Assembly: GCA_033675265.1 (NCBI GenBank)
Contig: JAUJYZ010000990.1
Coordinates: 242,190 to 306,189 of the forward strand
DNA length: 64,000 nt
Direction: 5' to 3'
DNA from: Actinostola sp. cb2023
Taxonomy: Eukaryota > Cnidaria > Anthozoa > Actiniaria > Actinostolidae
Shown here: positions 1 to 11,880 of the stretch, piece after piece
Position numbering within the stretch: position 1 is the first letter of the stretch
Layout of the letters: every line of letters starts with the position of its first letter
Notes under the pieces: model-generated
What the model saw: the letters and a program-made list of their open reading frames with translations, nothing else
Told to the model about the DNA's origin: nothing
Databases searched by the model: none
Translations under genes and position numbers: made by a program

Positions 1-429
1 TATATGTTTGTGGATTTGATTTTGGTGTTGAAAAGGGTTTTTTTCAATGATGAATGGGTGATGTATAACATCACTGAATTTGATATAAATTGTAAATAGT
101 GACATTTTTAAACTGTCTGACTCCAACAATTAATGATCATATAGTTCTAAGGTGAACATCAGGAAGTCTCCAATTATATAATAACTATTTTTATTGTTAA
201 TTATTTTATTACATTTACAATTTAATGAAATTGTGAGAGAGACAATTAATTTATTATGACTTGAACTTTTCAACAATTTCATGTAAACTGAGAAATCCTT
301 CATTAATGTTCCCAACCCATGAAATAAGAACAGACAGGAACCTTTTTTTGGTGTAAAGGGGTAGGGAAAGAAGCACTCCAAGCTCCAGAATGTAACAAAA
401 AAGCACAATGGGTTAAGAGGCCAGTCTCA

Positions 430-640
430 TACCGGGGAGCGAGGGACTCATCCCCAGTGGGTCACAATCCCCCAATATATTTTAGGTCAAACCTCCTAAA
501 GGAATCAGAAGGGGGGTTACAATCCCCCCTTAGACCGGTCAGACGGGTCAGAATCCCCCCTGACCGTGAGAGGTCACAATCCTCTCATCCAACACGAAGG
601 AAGATTTTCCCTGGGGGTTACAATCCCTCTGGGAAGTGAT
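430..640. repeat. cluster of short hairpins with a conserved TYACAAT loop
   Basis: Five closely spaced copies of a GG-T-Y-A-S-AAT-CC core occur here. At least two form perfect short stems: GGGGGG/CCCCCC around TTACAAT at 511-529, and GAGAGG/CCTCTC around TCACAAT at 568-586. A third (613-629) has a partial G/C stem and is enclosed by TTCCC/GGGAA (607-635). The stem bases change in pairs between copies while the 7-nt loop stays the same. The cluster lies on the 3' side of the decayed tyrosine recombinase on the minus strand. Function unknown; a structured 3' end or recombinase sites are guesses. Confidence 0.55.
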
Positions 641-898
641 CGAAATAGCTTAGAGTTATTGCCCCATAGTTTCCATGGTAAGCAGACTGTTGAGGGATCA
701 CCCTCCCCATTCTAGCCATCCACGAGAGTCTATGGGGCAAAAGTGACCTGCATAGGAGCACTTCTTCCCACAAATACACAAAGTGTATCCCCATAGACGA
801 ACTCCAGGGCGAAGGAGAAAATGATACTAGTGAAAACTAAACTCAAATAGAAATCAATTAACTAAAATAGGGAGATAACAAACCTAGTGAGATCTAAC
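641..898. other. non-coding stretch 3' of the tyrosine recombinase
   Basis: No convincing reading frame on either strand. It contains a loose inverted pair around CCCCATAG / CTATGGGG (661-669 and 731-738, again near 790). Probably the tail of the same mobile element as the recombinase. Confidence 0.3.
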
Positions 899-1700
899 CT
901 ATTTGTGTATAACCCCCACTAATTTTTCAGACACTTCAAAAAGGAGGGAGTGTGGGCATCTAATGTTCTTTTCATAGCACTCAAAGGACCAATGTCCCAT
1001 GGTCTTGATTAACCAAGGGGGAAGGCCTACTGAAGCGGCAGTTGTTGCCGCACCTATTCGGTAACTATGACCTGTGTAATCAAATGGATCAAGGCTAGAA
1101 AGAGACGAGCTGCCTGGTCTCAGAGGTAAGGGAAAGCTTTGTTAGAGGAGAACCTGTAGAGTATTGGAATAGTGGGCCATTTGAAGTACCCCTTGATGAT
1201 AGATAGTCTTTCATTGGTTTTGTGGGACAGATAAGCTGACTTGTCTTCCCAATGATTATTGTTTGGCCAATGCGGAATGGGCCGGTCTTAGAAACTTTGA
1301 TTCGAGCAGAAATTTAGCCAGGGTTGCTAATGGGTGGCAGAAAGGTTATGTCGGCAGGGGATAAATGGATATCTGCCGAGAAGCCACTGTTACAGGTTAG
1401 CTCTCCTAGGCGGAGAAAGCCAAAAAAGGCAAAAGTCATGGCAGCCCAGATCATAACAGAGTCAGGATTAGAGGTATGAGGAATTGCTAATAGATAGCAA
1501 AAAAGGTTGAGATGTCTTATTGTGATAGGCAGACGTGTTCTCAAGGAGGTCCCTTGAGCCTGCACAGAAGAACGGTCCCGTAAATTGACAAATCTCAGCC
1601 AGTTAGACGTTGGAGAGTTTTGCGTTTCCGTTTTGTCGGCATAGGTCCCGTAATTCTGGTACTCTGAACGCTGCGATAATGGCTGGATCGATCGCTCCAT
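899..1700 (-). pseudogene. decayed tyrosine recombinase (DIRS/Ngaro/Crypton-like)
   Basis: Minus-strand translation gives the C-terminal catalytic half of a tyrosine recombinase. The first catalytic Arg sits in FFGFLRLGELTC (about 1390-1420). A beta-sheet region with KVSKTGPF and LICP follows. The HxxR box appears as GHSYRIGAATTAAS (about 1030-1075) and the final H/W-Y block as GHWSFECYEKNIR (about 965-1005). The frame is broken by an in-frame TAA at about 1314 and by a frameshift near 1130, before the HxxR box. The stop at 899-901 looks like the natural end. Such recombinases integrate DIRS-like retroelements or Cryptons; with no reverse transcriptase visible the class cannot be fixed. The 5' side is cut by the TTAA element that starts at 1707. 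Confidence 0.75.
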
Positions 1701-1706
1701 TATTAA

Positions 1707-2371
1707 GAGGCAGTCTCTCTAAAAGCGGTCAGGTGAATTTGGGTCAGGAAACAGATTTCCCTCAAACTTTGTCCATTAAATTATCTTACCTTAAAGGTAA
1801 TTGAAATGTATTTGGTTTTTGGAAATACCTTAAAATATATTTTTTACGAGCCTTTATTGCCAGAGCCACGAGAAGTCCGATTTTGCCTATAGTGAAGAAC
1901 AAAAATAGTCGGTAATTGACGAGCCCACGACGTCAAAACTGAAGAGTATTTCCCCAAAATATTATGTTTCCCAGCCTAAACTGCTCTTAGCTGATAAGTT
2001 ACAAGTCATTCGGGATTATTTTCTGTTTTAGGAAAAAATATATAAATCATTTTCTGATACCTACTTTTGTGCTTCTCCTCTTGAGCCGAAAATATGTGAT
2101 TTTCGTCAGGCAATTTTTCAAAAGTCTGACATAGTTAAAGCAATCTATCTATTAGAATCAACTAAAGAAAGACCAAAGAGCAAGGAAATGTAAAAATACC
2201 TTGCGGTTTCTAGCTCTCTTCAGCGCAGCGAGCAGATAGATTTGACGAATTTGAGACCGTGTCACGCGGATTGCGTGACATGAACACGAAACTTTGACGG
2301 CTACCAAATTGCAAAATTTATTTTTGGTTTGGCGATTTTGATTCTAGAAAAGCTTGAATGATGTTGTTAAG
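1707..2371 (+). repeat. left terminal inverted repeat of the TTAA element
   Basis: About 665 bp matching 8316-8980 in inverted orientation. Similarity stops at TGATGTTGTTAAG on both sides. Confidence 0.8.
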
Positions 2372-3005
2372 TCATTTTAGTATTATAATATGGTTTTGGG
2401 GTCGTGTAAATGGCCGCTGAGTGTGAACTAAAATATGATCTGCCTGGCCAGTCCCAGTAGATCTTTCCGCCTTGAGTTCAACTTGTGTTATATTATTTAA
2501 CCCTGCTCTCAGTTGGGTCTGTTTTACTCGCTGAAGACACCACTAATATTAACTGTTAATAACTCATGTATAAATGAAGTAATTAAATAAATTTAATGCG
2601 ATAAAGCTCACACGTGCATCAACATAAAACAATTGATTGATTAATTGAACATAAATATTTATATTCTCCAAAATTCCAATATGAAACTTTATCTTTATCG
2701 ATCATGCATATTCCTTTATCTAGAACAGTATCATACAAACATCCACACGGATCAAACTTTCTTATGCTTTAACAGTGTTTTTTTATGTTCCGTCCACACG
2801 GCAACGATATCGTTTTCACCGGCCGAAAACGCAAACTAATATCGTCGTCATGCCGTGGAATGAGACTAACAGTTGTAGTTTTTAGTAAGGCATCACAATT
2901 CATTACGGTACTATTGTTCCATAGGCCTCCAGATTAATATTTTCTCTCACTCTCACCCATATATACGACTGAGGCTTTGACATCTTTCGTGATCTACTAA
3001 AATAT
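2372..3005. other. AT-rich 3' flank of the transposase inside the TTAA element
   Basis: Non-coding as far as can be read. No second gene is seen. Confidence 0.3.
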
Positions 3006-5700
3006 TTATTTGTTACTGCGACAGCTACAGTCTGATATCATGCCAGTCACCTTACCGATGAGAACTGATTTCGTGTCTTTGTAATTATACGGGAGCTCAA
3101 AATAGGAACAGATCTCCCTCAGCATCTTGACCTTGAAGGAGGCGAGCTTCTGCTCAGCTTTCATCGTACACAAGTCGTACACATCATACATCACAGGATG
3201 GGTGATGCCGATAACAGCGAGTACGGCTTCACTTGTCTCTCTGAGCTGTTCTTCATCTGCAATTTGGGCGTACTCCTCGGTACTTCCGTCTTGTTCGCCA
3301 ACAGAATCACTGTCATTTTTCAGATCTTGGCTATGTGCCTGCTTCCTCTGCGCTGCCTTTCTGGAAAAGAAACTCTGTATTTGAGTTTTACTGAGCCACT
3401 CGGTTCTCTTGAACTTGCGCACACCTTCTGTCGTACATGCCGTCCGCATGTCTTTAGCAACTTGTGCCGGGTCTTCTTTACGTCCAGTCGCTTGTCCGAT
3501 TTCGAACTTCCTTTCTAAATACTCACGAACTTTAGATGAAAACCGGGTCCCACATCCACGATTCTTGTGCAGTGCCCACCCCATTGTACGTGAGTCGCTG
3601 ATAGGACTTGTGTCTGTCCCTGTTTCTCTGCAAGATGCAAGAGGTACCGGCTGTGCCGACAAAGACACTGACTGAAAACGTTGCACCCAGTCTCTTCGAA
3701 GATTGTCGTAAAGGCTCTCTTTGACAGGATAGACAGGCATGTGATGTCCAATTACAGTCAGATGAAGTTCAAGCTCTGCGCGACTATCAAATTCCTCTCT
3801 GCACTTCGGATCCGGACATTCATGCTTACAATCTTCTCCCACCTCAACAGCTCTGCTCTTCGATATTTCCTTTATTTCTCTAGGCTTCATTGAAAAGAAA
3901 GGAACGTCTACTGCCATATGTGTGGCTCCCTGGGGATGTGTAATGATGGTGTCCCATGGAATTAGTTTCCCGACGCCTACATTATAAGCTTTCCAAACGC
4001 GAAGGCCATCGGGAGTGAATTCAAAACTGTGCAGGGAACTGTAGTTAGGGATCTTATTGATTTGCAGGGATATATTCTGCTCTTGTATGCCACAGACGGC
4101 TGCTGTCGTTCCTTCCACTGGCCTTTGCTTGAGCGCATTATGCATGTCCTCGGCACAGACAATGTCATGGCCCTCGTTGCAGTATCGCCTTATCGCTGCT
4201 TTCATCGGACAGAGGATCCTGTCGCAGACGTCCTTTCCATATTGTGGCTCAGAATGGTCATACCGAACGATCTGAATTCCATGACGCTTTGCGAGTTGTT
4301 GAAGAGACGCCATCAGCTGACTGTTGTGGTAGCAGCCCGCTTCATCTGACCTGAAATAAGCCTTGGTGATACTTCTATGGCTGGTCTTGATGATTACCAG
4401 CAAACTCTCCAAGATAGAAAGAACAGCATACCAGTCCTGCCGGCAGTTATTGAATAAGTGAGCATGCGATGTTATCTGCATTTTCTGGCCTTCTTTCAAG
4501 ATGCTGCTGCTAATATGCCAGTTCATCCCTTTCTTCCCATACCATTCTGCTTGTTTCTCTCTGAACTTCATTGCCGTGAATTTCATCGCCCAATCAACGA
4601 TTATGAGAACTTCCTCTTCTCCAAGAGACTTCAAGATAACATGTTTGCTTTCTTCCTGGTTTTGCGCCCGCAAAACATGTGCTTTCCAGTCAAATATCTT
4701 TTTAGTGGCTGCATTTGCATCATACTGCAAGTCTTCCTCCTTCTCTTTACCAAGCCGCGATGAATTGTTCCGAATTTCAGACTGAACATCTTGGACAGCG
4801 TCTGCCAGTGATTCACAATCCGTGCATGCGAGGTCGTGGGTGTGATCACAGACAGTCTTATAATCACTGTCCTCGGGATCACTCAGTGCGAAAGGTGTGC
4901 AGTGATCCGGACACTGACTGCTGTCATTTTGGCAATGGGCACGGTAGTTGGTCTTCAGGTACAGCTTACCAGCATGGAGCTTCTTTCTGGTTAGTGAACA
5001 CCATTCTGTGTTAGATCCAACCTCCTCTAAGTTATCCACAATCTTCAGTAACGCTTCAAATCCGTCTGCACCATCTGCCGCTGTGTTGTCCAGCCCTTGA
5101 AGGGATTTCCTTTGTGAGGCTTCCTGGACTTCTAACACCCTCCACATAGTTGAACGGCTCATTGGTTCAAACTCGGTTTCCATACAGAATTCCAAATACT
5201 GATGTATGATAGTGCATCGAGCAACAGTTCGAACAACGTTCGGCATTGGCAACTCTTCTCCACTGTCAAGTTTGATGGTGCGGCTTCCATACGCAACATC
5301 CTGGTAGAAGTACGGTCGAGACGTAAACTGCAGGAAGTGATCTAGCTGCGCTTTGTCTATTCGGACTCTATGTTGTGTTTTCTTAATGGTTGGGGTTCCA
5401 GGTCCTTGAGCAGTTATATGCAGCCTCGCCTTTCTTATCTGTCTGTCACTTAATCGTTCAAAAGGCTCATGCATTGCCTTCAGTTCCCTTATAGAATACT
5501 TGTTGGCGTAGATACTCAGTATCTGTGTTTTGAGTGGTTTTGATGGCGCGTTTTTATAAGCCGATACAAGAGCTTGCAAGCCAACATCGTTATCATAGTT
5601 GCCATGTCGATTTTGTTGGACATTCTGGAATAGCTGACCACCATCGTTCGGGGCTATAACATTACATATCAGTCTACATGCCTCTTCAGTTGTACGTACG
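3006..5700 (-). CDS. DDE-type transposase, main exon
   Basis: A long open frame reads 857 codons from a TTG at 5579 and stays open upstream to about 5700, so the true protein is longer than the ATG-less block. It shows an N-terminal helical region, Cys/His pairs around residues 220-255 (CPDHC, CTDC), and an RNase H-like core. The core has VLIIVDW (Asp329 of the 857-residue block), YFRSDEAG (Asp412), and an acidic cluster DHSEPQYGKDVCD (441-453) that could hold the third acidic residue. A C2H2-like finger (CPDPKC...H...H) lies near residue 600, followed by basic and acidic tails. It is expected to bind the element's TIRs and cut and paste the DNA. The catalytic assignment is by pattern only. 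The 3' end at 3006 falls just inside the left TIR region. Confidence 0.7.
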
Positions 5701-5987
5701 TATACCTCTTTCTCTGATTAGTACATTCATCCCATGAGTCTACTTGATATTCCAAGAGCTCTATTCTTGGTTCGTTGACTGCATCGGCAAGGTTTGCCAT
5801 AGAAGTATTGAATACCTCAATTGCGAGTTTAATGGTGTTGGTGTCATCTTCACACTCAAGTCGTAATTGCGGACCGGGTGTCCATAGTTTGTCTTTGAAG
5901 CTGAGCGGCCGCTGTATGCGTGGTGTAACAAATGGTGACTCGACACATGATGTCGCCAGGGAAGCTGCTGCCGCTGCTTTAGAGGAC
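5700..5987 (-). pseudogene. upstream exon of the DDE transposase, frameshifted
   Basis: Another minus-strand frame from 5987 down to about 5700 reads as plausible protein (KAAAAASLATSC, LSFKDKLWTPGPQLRLECED, LLEYQVDSWDECTNQRKR). It is preceded by a good acceptor (polyT then TTCAAG at 5988-5992). It meets the main exon through a 1-nt frame change near 5690-5700, inside a short TACG repeat. That suggests a frameshift, not an intron. The transposase gene is therefore probably not functional as it stands. Confidence 0.55.
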
Positions 5988-6325
5988 CTTGAATAATTAA
6001 AAAAACCCGGATAGTTATAAGGTAGTTATAGGCGAGGTTGGAGTATGGCCTCATCACAAAGTAAATATACATATATTCCAAGCAAGAAGCTGACGACCGC
6101 AAAGGACTTTGGGAATCTCCTAATTAATGAATTTACCCGTGGTAGTTGAGAAGTTATTCCTACGAGCGGCGTTGAATAGCAATCAATTGGAACTATTCGG
6201 CCATTGGAAAATGCATGTTGTCAAACATATGGCCGGTAATGGGAAAACGTAATTCATGAAGAGGTGAGTAAAGCATTTTTAGGCTCTGTGGGTGAACCAC
6301 GAGTATTTCATAATTCTGGAATACA

Positions 6326-6616
6326 GCTATTTCAAAAAAGGTTGGTGAAGGTTTTGTCGCATGTTGTATGTTGCATACCAAGCCCGACATGCACTATGGG
6401 CGATGTGAATGGAGTCAGCGAAAGGTCACAACAATATGGACTCTGGGAATTTTCCCAAACTTTACCTTCGCAATACGCGAAGCCGGCATATTTTCTTCTG
6501 TATGTGCATGCAGACATTGTTTACATATGATCCACAATACATTTCGGGCTTGGTATGCAACATGCAAGATGCAAGATGCAACAAAACTGGCACCAACCTT
6601 TTTTGAAATAGCTGTA
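6326..6616. repeat. small foldback inside the TTAA element
   Basis: CAGCTATTTCAAAAAAGGTTGGTG at the left reappears inverted at the right (6545-6616), with a ~150-bp loop. Likely a MITE-like insertion in the transposase intron. Confidence 0.6.
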
Positions 6617-7581
6617 TTTATCAGTTGTAGCATGGGACGATAGTCACACCCCCATCCCTTTGTTATGCTAAATACTTAGTAAATATACGCCTTCTGGCGG
6701 CTGGAATATCGACTGATGATGAGAAATGGTCCGAAAAAAGAACAGTTGCATGGCCAAGAAGCGAAGCTTCGAGGGATATTTTGAGGACCAGTTTCATGCA
6801 AGGATGTTATCAGCGTCGTGTTTGCTTGCGTAACTTTTATTTCAGTGTCACATGTTTCTAAGTTTTTTTTGTTTTCCTTTTTATTATGTACGATATTTAT
6901 TTTACTGGAGGGATATCAATTCGGAAGGGTTTGTGAAAATGTACTACCACGTGATTCCTTTGGACCAATGACAGCGCGCGAAAATTTATCGTTGGGTTAT
7001 AAGAATGAATACACACCTAACGCCCTCTGAGGGATTAGAGATATCAGTCAAGGAGTTCCCAGCAGCCCAAGGTAACTTCTCGAAATTTGACTTGTGGTAT
7101 TTCCGACAACTGCTGCAAATAACTAAAGTAAAGAAAAGCACCTTATATTGACGGATCATCACGAAAAGAAAATATATATGAGGATAGATGGAGATTGTTT
7201 AGGGAGTTGTGTACATGTAGGTGTGGTGTAGGTAGTAGTGGGGAGGGAGTATTATTTTTATTCCTTTTTTTCAGCTTCGTTGTGCTCGATTCTCAATTTC
7301 AAGAAAAGTCGGACGGAGCAAGATAGCGAGGAATTTGTGAATGCTACGAAAGAAGAGCTCAATTGAGCCTCGATAAAATAAACAAGTACACTATTTGGCT
7401 GATGTGTAATAATCAATGTGTAGTTTATTAGCACTAATTGAAGCTACATGTAATCGATACTTCATTCGCGTCAATGGCCTTGCGCGTAATCAGTTCTCGG
7501 AAAATCGTGAACTTGCGTGTTTAGGCGCATGCATATCAACAAGGGTAATGGGATTTCTAACTCTTACTTATTGTAACATAC

Positions 7582-7964
7582 CTGAGCCAACTGGTACAAT
7601 AACACCATACACCTGATGAATAACTTTGGACATTGAAAAGTTGCACACATCTCTGCCTTTCACTGCTGCCTTGCTCCCCCTGTGTGCTGGATACTGGCAG
7701 GTTCTTCCGCGCTTGCCAATATCTTCCATGATTGTGTCGATGTTTTGGGCATACCAATATCTCTTGAATATTTGATAACTCCGTCAAGTTGAACAACCCG
7801 ACTCGCGCTAGAATAAGTTCATATTCTGTCTGCAGCTTCTCGTGAGATAAATGGACAGTGACCAAATGGCTTTCGATTGAGTCGGTGCAGTCAAGAAGGG
7901 GAACAAGTTCTGTCAAACCTCGTGAATCTCCACAGTTTTCCAAGTGAGATAAAAAGCACGACAT
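7582..7964 (-). pseudogene. N-terminal exon of the DDE transposase, frameshifted
   Basis: Begins with ATG (7962-7964), MSCFLSHLENCGD. It carries a Cys/His-rich stretch: ILVCPKHRHNHGRYW, then in a shifted frame GRTCQYPAHRGSKAAVKGR and VYGVIVPVGS. It ends in a strong donor, CAG|GTATGT, with the last exon base at 7582. The order CPxHR ... CxxPxH is the pattern I recognise from first exons of abundant cnidarian repeat genes. One frameshift lies near 7715. Linking it to the exons at 5987 and 5700 is inference from strand and location. Confidence 0.45.
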
Positions 7965-8315
7965 CGCTTTCGTTTCATCAGAATGTGTTTACGTACACTT
8001 TTCACAACTCAAAAAATGTAGCAAGTGTACAAATTTGATTAACAGGTATTTGGCGGAAAATAGTACCGAATCAAATTAATAAGATATTCTGAAGTCCTCG
8101 TCATTTCTACTTTGCTATATTGTACACTCCAGTCCCAAGGTTTGAACTATTCCTCGTCAGTTCTAACATACTCGATTGGTAAAATATTTATTGATAAATT
8201 CCTGTATAATACGCCAATGCCGTTTTGGCAAAGCCCTACTATAAATAGTAGAGTGAATCTAAGTATAAATTCATTCCTTCACTGGCCTCAAAATACTATC
8301 AACCAACAAAATTGC

Positions 8316-8980
8316 CTTAACAACATCATTCAAGCTTTTCTAGAGTCAAAATCGCCAAACCAAAAATATATTTTGCAATTTGGTAGCCGTCAAAGTTTCG
8401 TGTTCATGTCACGCAATCTGTGTGACACGGTCACAAATTCGCCAAATCTATCTGCTCGCTGCGCTGAAGAGAGATAGAAACCGCAAGGTATTTTTACATT
8501 TCCTTGCTCTTTGGTCTTTCTTTAGTTGATTATAATCGATAGATTGCTTTAACTATGTCAGACTTTTGAAAAATTACCTGACGAAAATCACTTATTTTCG
8601 GCTCAATCCGCGAAGCACAAAAGTAGGTATCAGAAAAGTATTAAAATATTTTTTTCTAAAACAGAAAATAATCCCGAAGGACTTGTAAAGTACCAGCGAA
8701 GAGCCATTTAGGCTGGGAAAAATAATATTTTGGGGAAATACTATTCAGTTTTGACGTCGTGGGCCCGTCAATTACTGACTATTTTTGTTCGTCACTATAG
8801 GCAAAATCGGGCTTCTCGTGGCTCTGGCAATAAAGGCTCGTAAAAAATATATTTTAAGGTATTTCCAAAAACCAAATACATTTCAATTACTTTTGAGGTA
8901 AGATAGTTTTATGGACAAAGTTCGAGGGAAATCTGTTTCCTGACCCAAATTCACCTGACCGCTTTTAGAGAGACTGCCTC
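8316..8980 (-). repeat. right terminal inverted repeat of the TTAA element
   Basis: Inverted partner of 1707-2371, ending GAGACTGCCTC next to TTAA. Confidence 0.8.
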
Positions 8981-9170
8981 TTAACATTTGAACTGCGACC
9001 ACGGCGAGGAATTCGTGACATATTTGCCAGGACAGGTCAATGTAGACTGCTATACGATTATATGGTGCGATTTCTTGTAGAGCTTCAATAACACTCTTGG
9101 AAATTTTGTGTACCGCAAGCCAACTCAATGAAGAATGAAGCATGTTTAAGGTATCCGAGTTAACGTACAA

Positions 9171-10781
9171 TATTTGATTGACATATTATATAATGTTACG
9201 TGTGATTGGACAGTAGACAAGATGTAATCTGAGAGTCATCACGAGATGACCTTTCGATGTAGACATGAAAGGGGGTTTTGTCTCAACTAATATTAATCCC
9301 ATATCTGTTTACTCTCGATATTGTTATGACATACCAGGAATACATAGTTACATAGATGCTATAATGTTATTATAATTGGTTCCTGGTTGTCTCATTAACT
9401 TAATTTTATAGTGCCTATGAAGTTGGCCAATAGTTTTATTTTACTACTTACCTCCAATATCTTACCTTACGTTGAACAGACACATGCTGGCTTCAATCAA
9501 CATCACTAGACTTCCTTGAAACAGGATCGCCTAGTCACTGGCACGCCCTTCATGATGTTTTGTAGAGTCTGGTAATGGAATGACATTGCTGTCCCTCCCA
9601 GAACCAAAAATGTGCTTGGTATATCTGAGTTGAAGTCTCTCCACCATGTTTACACGACTCATAGCATTCATAATCTTCATAACCACAATAAATACAGCGA
9701 TAAAACTTATAATATCGGTTTAGTGGTAGATCAGTATTTGTTACCACAATGTGTTGCTCTAAAGTCTGGTTTTCACTAGCGACACAAACATACGGCCTAT
9801 CTAGCTACTACTTGCGTCGCTATGCATGTCATACAGCAGTGTTATAACTTTCCTACCTCATCACTCTCTATCTGGCAAATTGTTAAAGTGATACCATACA
9901 AGGTTTTTGGATACGTTCGTTCCACTTTAATTTGTCAGGACCTGACTGACATCCTGGCAAACTCAAAAATATAAGAACTGATGTGACTGGGTAATAGCAT
10001 ATGTGTCGACTATGGCTCATGCTGTATACAGTTCTTTTGGAACTTCCAGTTCTTCCAAACTATTCTGGCATGGAGTATAGCATTGGTGGCAGAATGGGAT
10101 ATTTGTCATACAGGACATGGTTGCCGGTTGAGGCATGTGGGTTTTTATGTTGTTTTATTTATTTTTGTGTGAATTTGTTTTCCTTCACCATTGATACTGG
10201 CACCATGATATTATTGCTGTTGTTGCATTGGCTATCATCTTCCATTGTCCTGTTGCATCTCTCACCTCTGAGTCCTCCATGTCCTCTTGAAGGTCAGATA
10301 ATGAAGACATTTCGAGCAATTTACAAAGGAATTGTGCTACCACTTGGTGCATCTTCTATGTAAATGGGGGCTAACTATTGTTATAAACATGCCCCAACAT
10401 TAATAAGAATTGTCATTCAGCAATTTCGTATAATGGCCATAGAAAAGCAAGAGGGTTCAATGAAGGCATTATTCCTTAGTTTTCTTTTTCTTTTTCTTCA
10501 CTTGCTCTTTTTGTCAGCATTTCCTCCTTTTTTCCTCTGATGCTTGTGTATCTATTCTTGAAAACCTTTTCTTCAATAGTGAGAGAGTGTTTCTTACTCC
10601 ATTCTCTAGCTTAGAGATGATGTCATACAACATATCCTCAGTTCGTTTGCTTTATTTGCCGAATAGGCATCTCCGACGACTATTGATTGGTCTGTTGCTA
10701 CTGATGGTACCGAAGACGGGATGTGATGCAGCTCTTGCCTTCAAAGTGACGAAGTGTGTAACGTCATCTATAGTTATATCC
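9171..10781. other. no confident gene; AT-rich repeat remnants
   Basis: No frame here gives a family I can name with confidence. On the minus strand, about 10660-10790, a short run (DVTHFVTLKARAASHPVFG) is reminiscent of the N-terminal region of BEL/Pao polyproteins, but it is too short to call. Confidence 0.25.
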
Positions 10782-10997
10782 CATTCAGATTCTAGTTCCA
10801 CTGCAGAAGAAGCATGCGTAATCGCGCATCTTGCCGTTGCAGGCTGGTAGCGTCACAGTGAAGCCACAAATTTCATATAGTTTATACACTGCACAATGTA
10901 TTATTATTTCAAGTGAATCTAGACAATAATAAACCTTTTATGCACATTTCTCATAAGAACCTGGTTGTCTTTTAAGTAAGGTTTAAGATTGGCTTCC
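10782..10997 (+). repeat. ~215-bp repeat, copy 1
   Basis: Direct repeat of 23022-23229, from CATTCAGATT to TTAAGTA and slightly beyond. It contains CTGCACAATGTATTATTATTT and an AATAAACC. It lies just beyond the 3' end of the split minus-strand gene. Confidence 0.75.
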
Positions 10998-11687
10998 ATA
11001 ATTTAGTTACTGCAGAGCTGGTGGCAGGAATTAGTAAATCATTTAGCTTCTGAGGTAATTGATTGAGGAGTTTTTCCTCTATTACCCTCAAAAGACATGT
11101 ATAGTCCCATTTGCCACTGGATGACTGATCAACATTCCGTTTTTCCCTAACATCAAAAGTGATGCCAATTGACCGTATTGCAGAAATGAGTTAATAATTA
11201 TTAATGATAATAATAATAGAGATGAATGCCTTATTTTGTCCCAGTCTTCCTGTGAGTTCCAATCAATTACCTCATTAACCATGTTGTTAGTTAGTACATT
11301 ACTTATGTGCAACATTAAATGTAGCTCATCAACAATTACATGATCAAGCTCAATCTTGATTAGAGGCTTCGTATCACAATTATAATTATCTTTTAGATTT
11401 AGTACATAATTGAAAAATTTCATTAAGTGTTCTAGCCGTTGGAGGTGTATTATAATAAGTGAAATCATTAGTAGTATTACATCTGTTATCTTTGTGTACC
11501 TTACACCATGCACATGCATAATGTGAAGTTGCACCTTATAAGCCAAGCATTAGTAAAATGAAATTGTAATCACCACCGATCAAGAATTGCAAATTAAATG
11601 TTATATTGTTAACTGTTATTTTACCATTAGAAATGCAGCAGTTAATTTCCTCTAAAACTGGACTAAAGGATGCACTGATTGTGTCAT
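10985..11687 (-). pseudogene. 3' part of a cnidarian repeat-family gene, split by the DUF6589-RecQ element
   Basis: Minus-strand frames read YDTISASFSPVLEEINCC (just inside the junction at 11687), then KIELDHVIVDELHLMLHISN, then in another frame SSGKWDYTCLLRVIEEKLL. This order (LDHV-DELHLLLR, later W-Y-CLL) is one I recognise from an abundant, unnamed cnidarian family whose upstream part has GDGARMTR. Frameshifts and stops make it a pseudogene. The upstream part is at 21542-22785, on the other side of the inserted element. Function unknown; it probably belongs to an older mobile element. Confidence 0.65.
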
Positions 11688-11695
11688 ATCATTCA

Positions 11696-11775
11696 TAGCC
11701 TCCTTTGCAGCCGTTCTTTGTTTCGGGATCCCTGTGCTCCCTCTCCACTAACGACTGCTCATCCGAGCTATACAT
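11696..11775 (+). repeat. left TIR of element copy 1
   Basis: About 80 bp, near-identical inverted copy at 21453-21533. It includes TTTCGGGATCCCTGTGC and ACTGCTCATCCGAGCTATAC. Confidence 0.85.
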
Positions 11776-11880
11776 TCCATTCCCGATTGTTTGCGAAAAG
11801 CCAATTAGATTGAAGCAATTGTCATAAAACAGCCAATCACAGAGCGGCTTTTATCGAACCAGACAAATTCCCGCGAAAAT

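Larger units (their letters stand above)
1707..8980. mobile_element. 7.3-kb DNA transposon with long TIRs and TTAA target duplication (Kolobok-like)
   Basis: Both ends start GAGGCAGTCTCTCTAAAAGC as inverted repeats and are flanked by TTAA (1703-1706 and 8981-8984). The TIRs are about 665 bp (1707-2371 and 8316-8980) and similar but not identical, so the insertion is not fresh. The interior carries a long DDE-type transposase gene on the minus strand. TTAA targets are known for piggyBac and Kolobok; the long protein does not resemble piggyBac transposase, so Kolobok-like is the better guess. The element landed at or beside the 5' part of the tyrosine recombinase pseudogene. Confidence 0.8.

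Noticed and set aside
1620..1706. SAP-like run (VPELRDLCRQNGNAKL) on the minus strand
   Set aside because: Lies in a different frame from the recombinase sequence and ends quickly; probably coincidence.
3127..5014. Several plus-strand frames over the transposase
   Set aside because: Antisense shadows of the 857-codon minus-strand frame.
8985..9170. Minus-strand frame next to the TTAA element as the missing 5' part of the tyrosine recombinase
   Set aside because: Position fits, but the residues do not resemble the N-terminal part of such a recombinase, so I did not annotate it.
10001..10363. 120-codon hydrophobic frame on +
   Set aside because: No family resemblance, composition typical of T-rich DNA, and the minus strand shows traces of repeat protein nearby.
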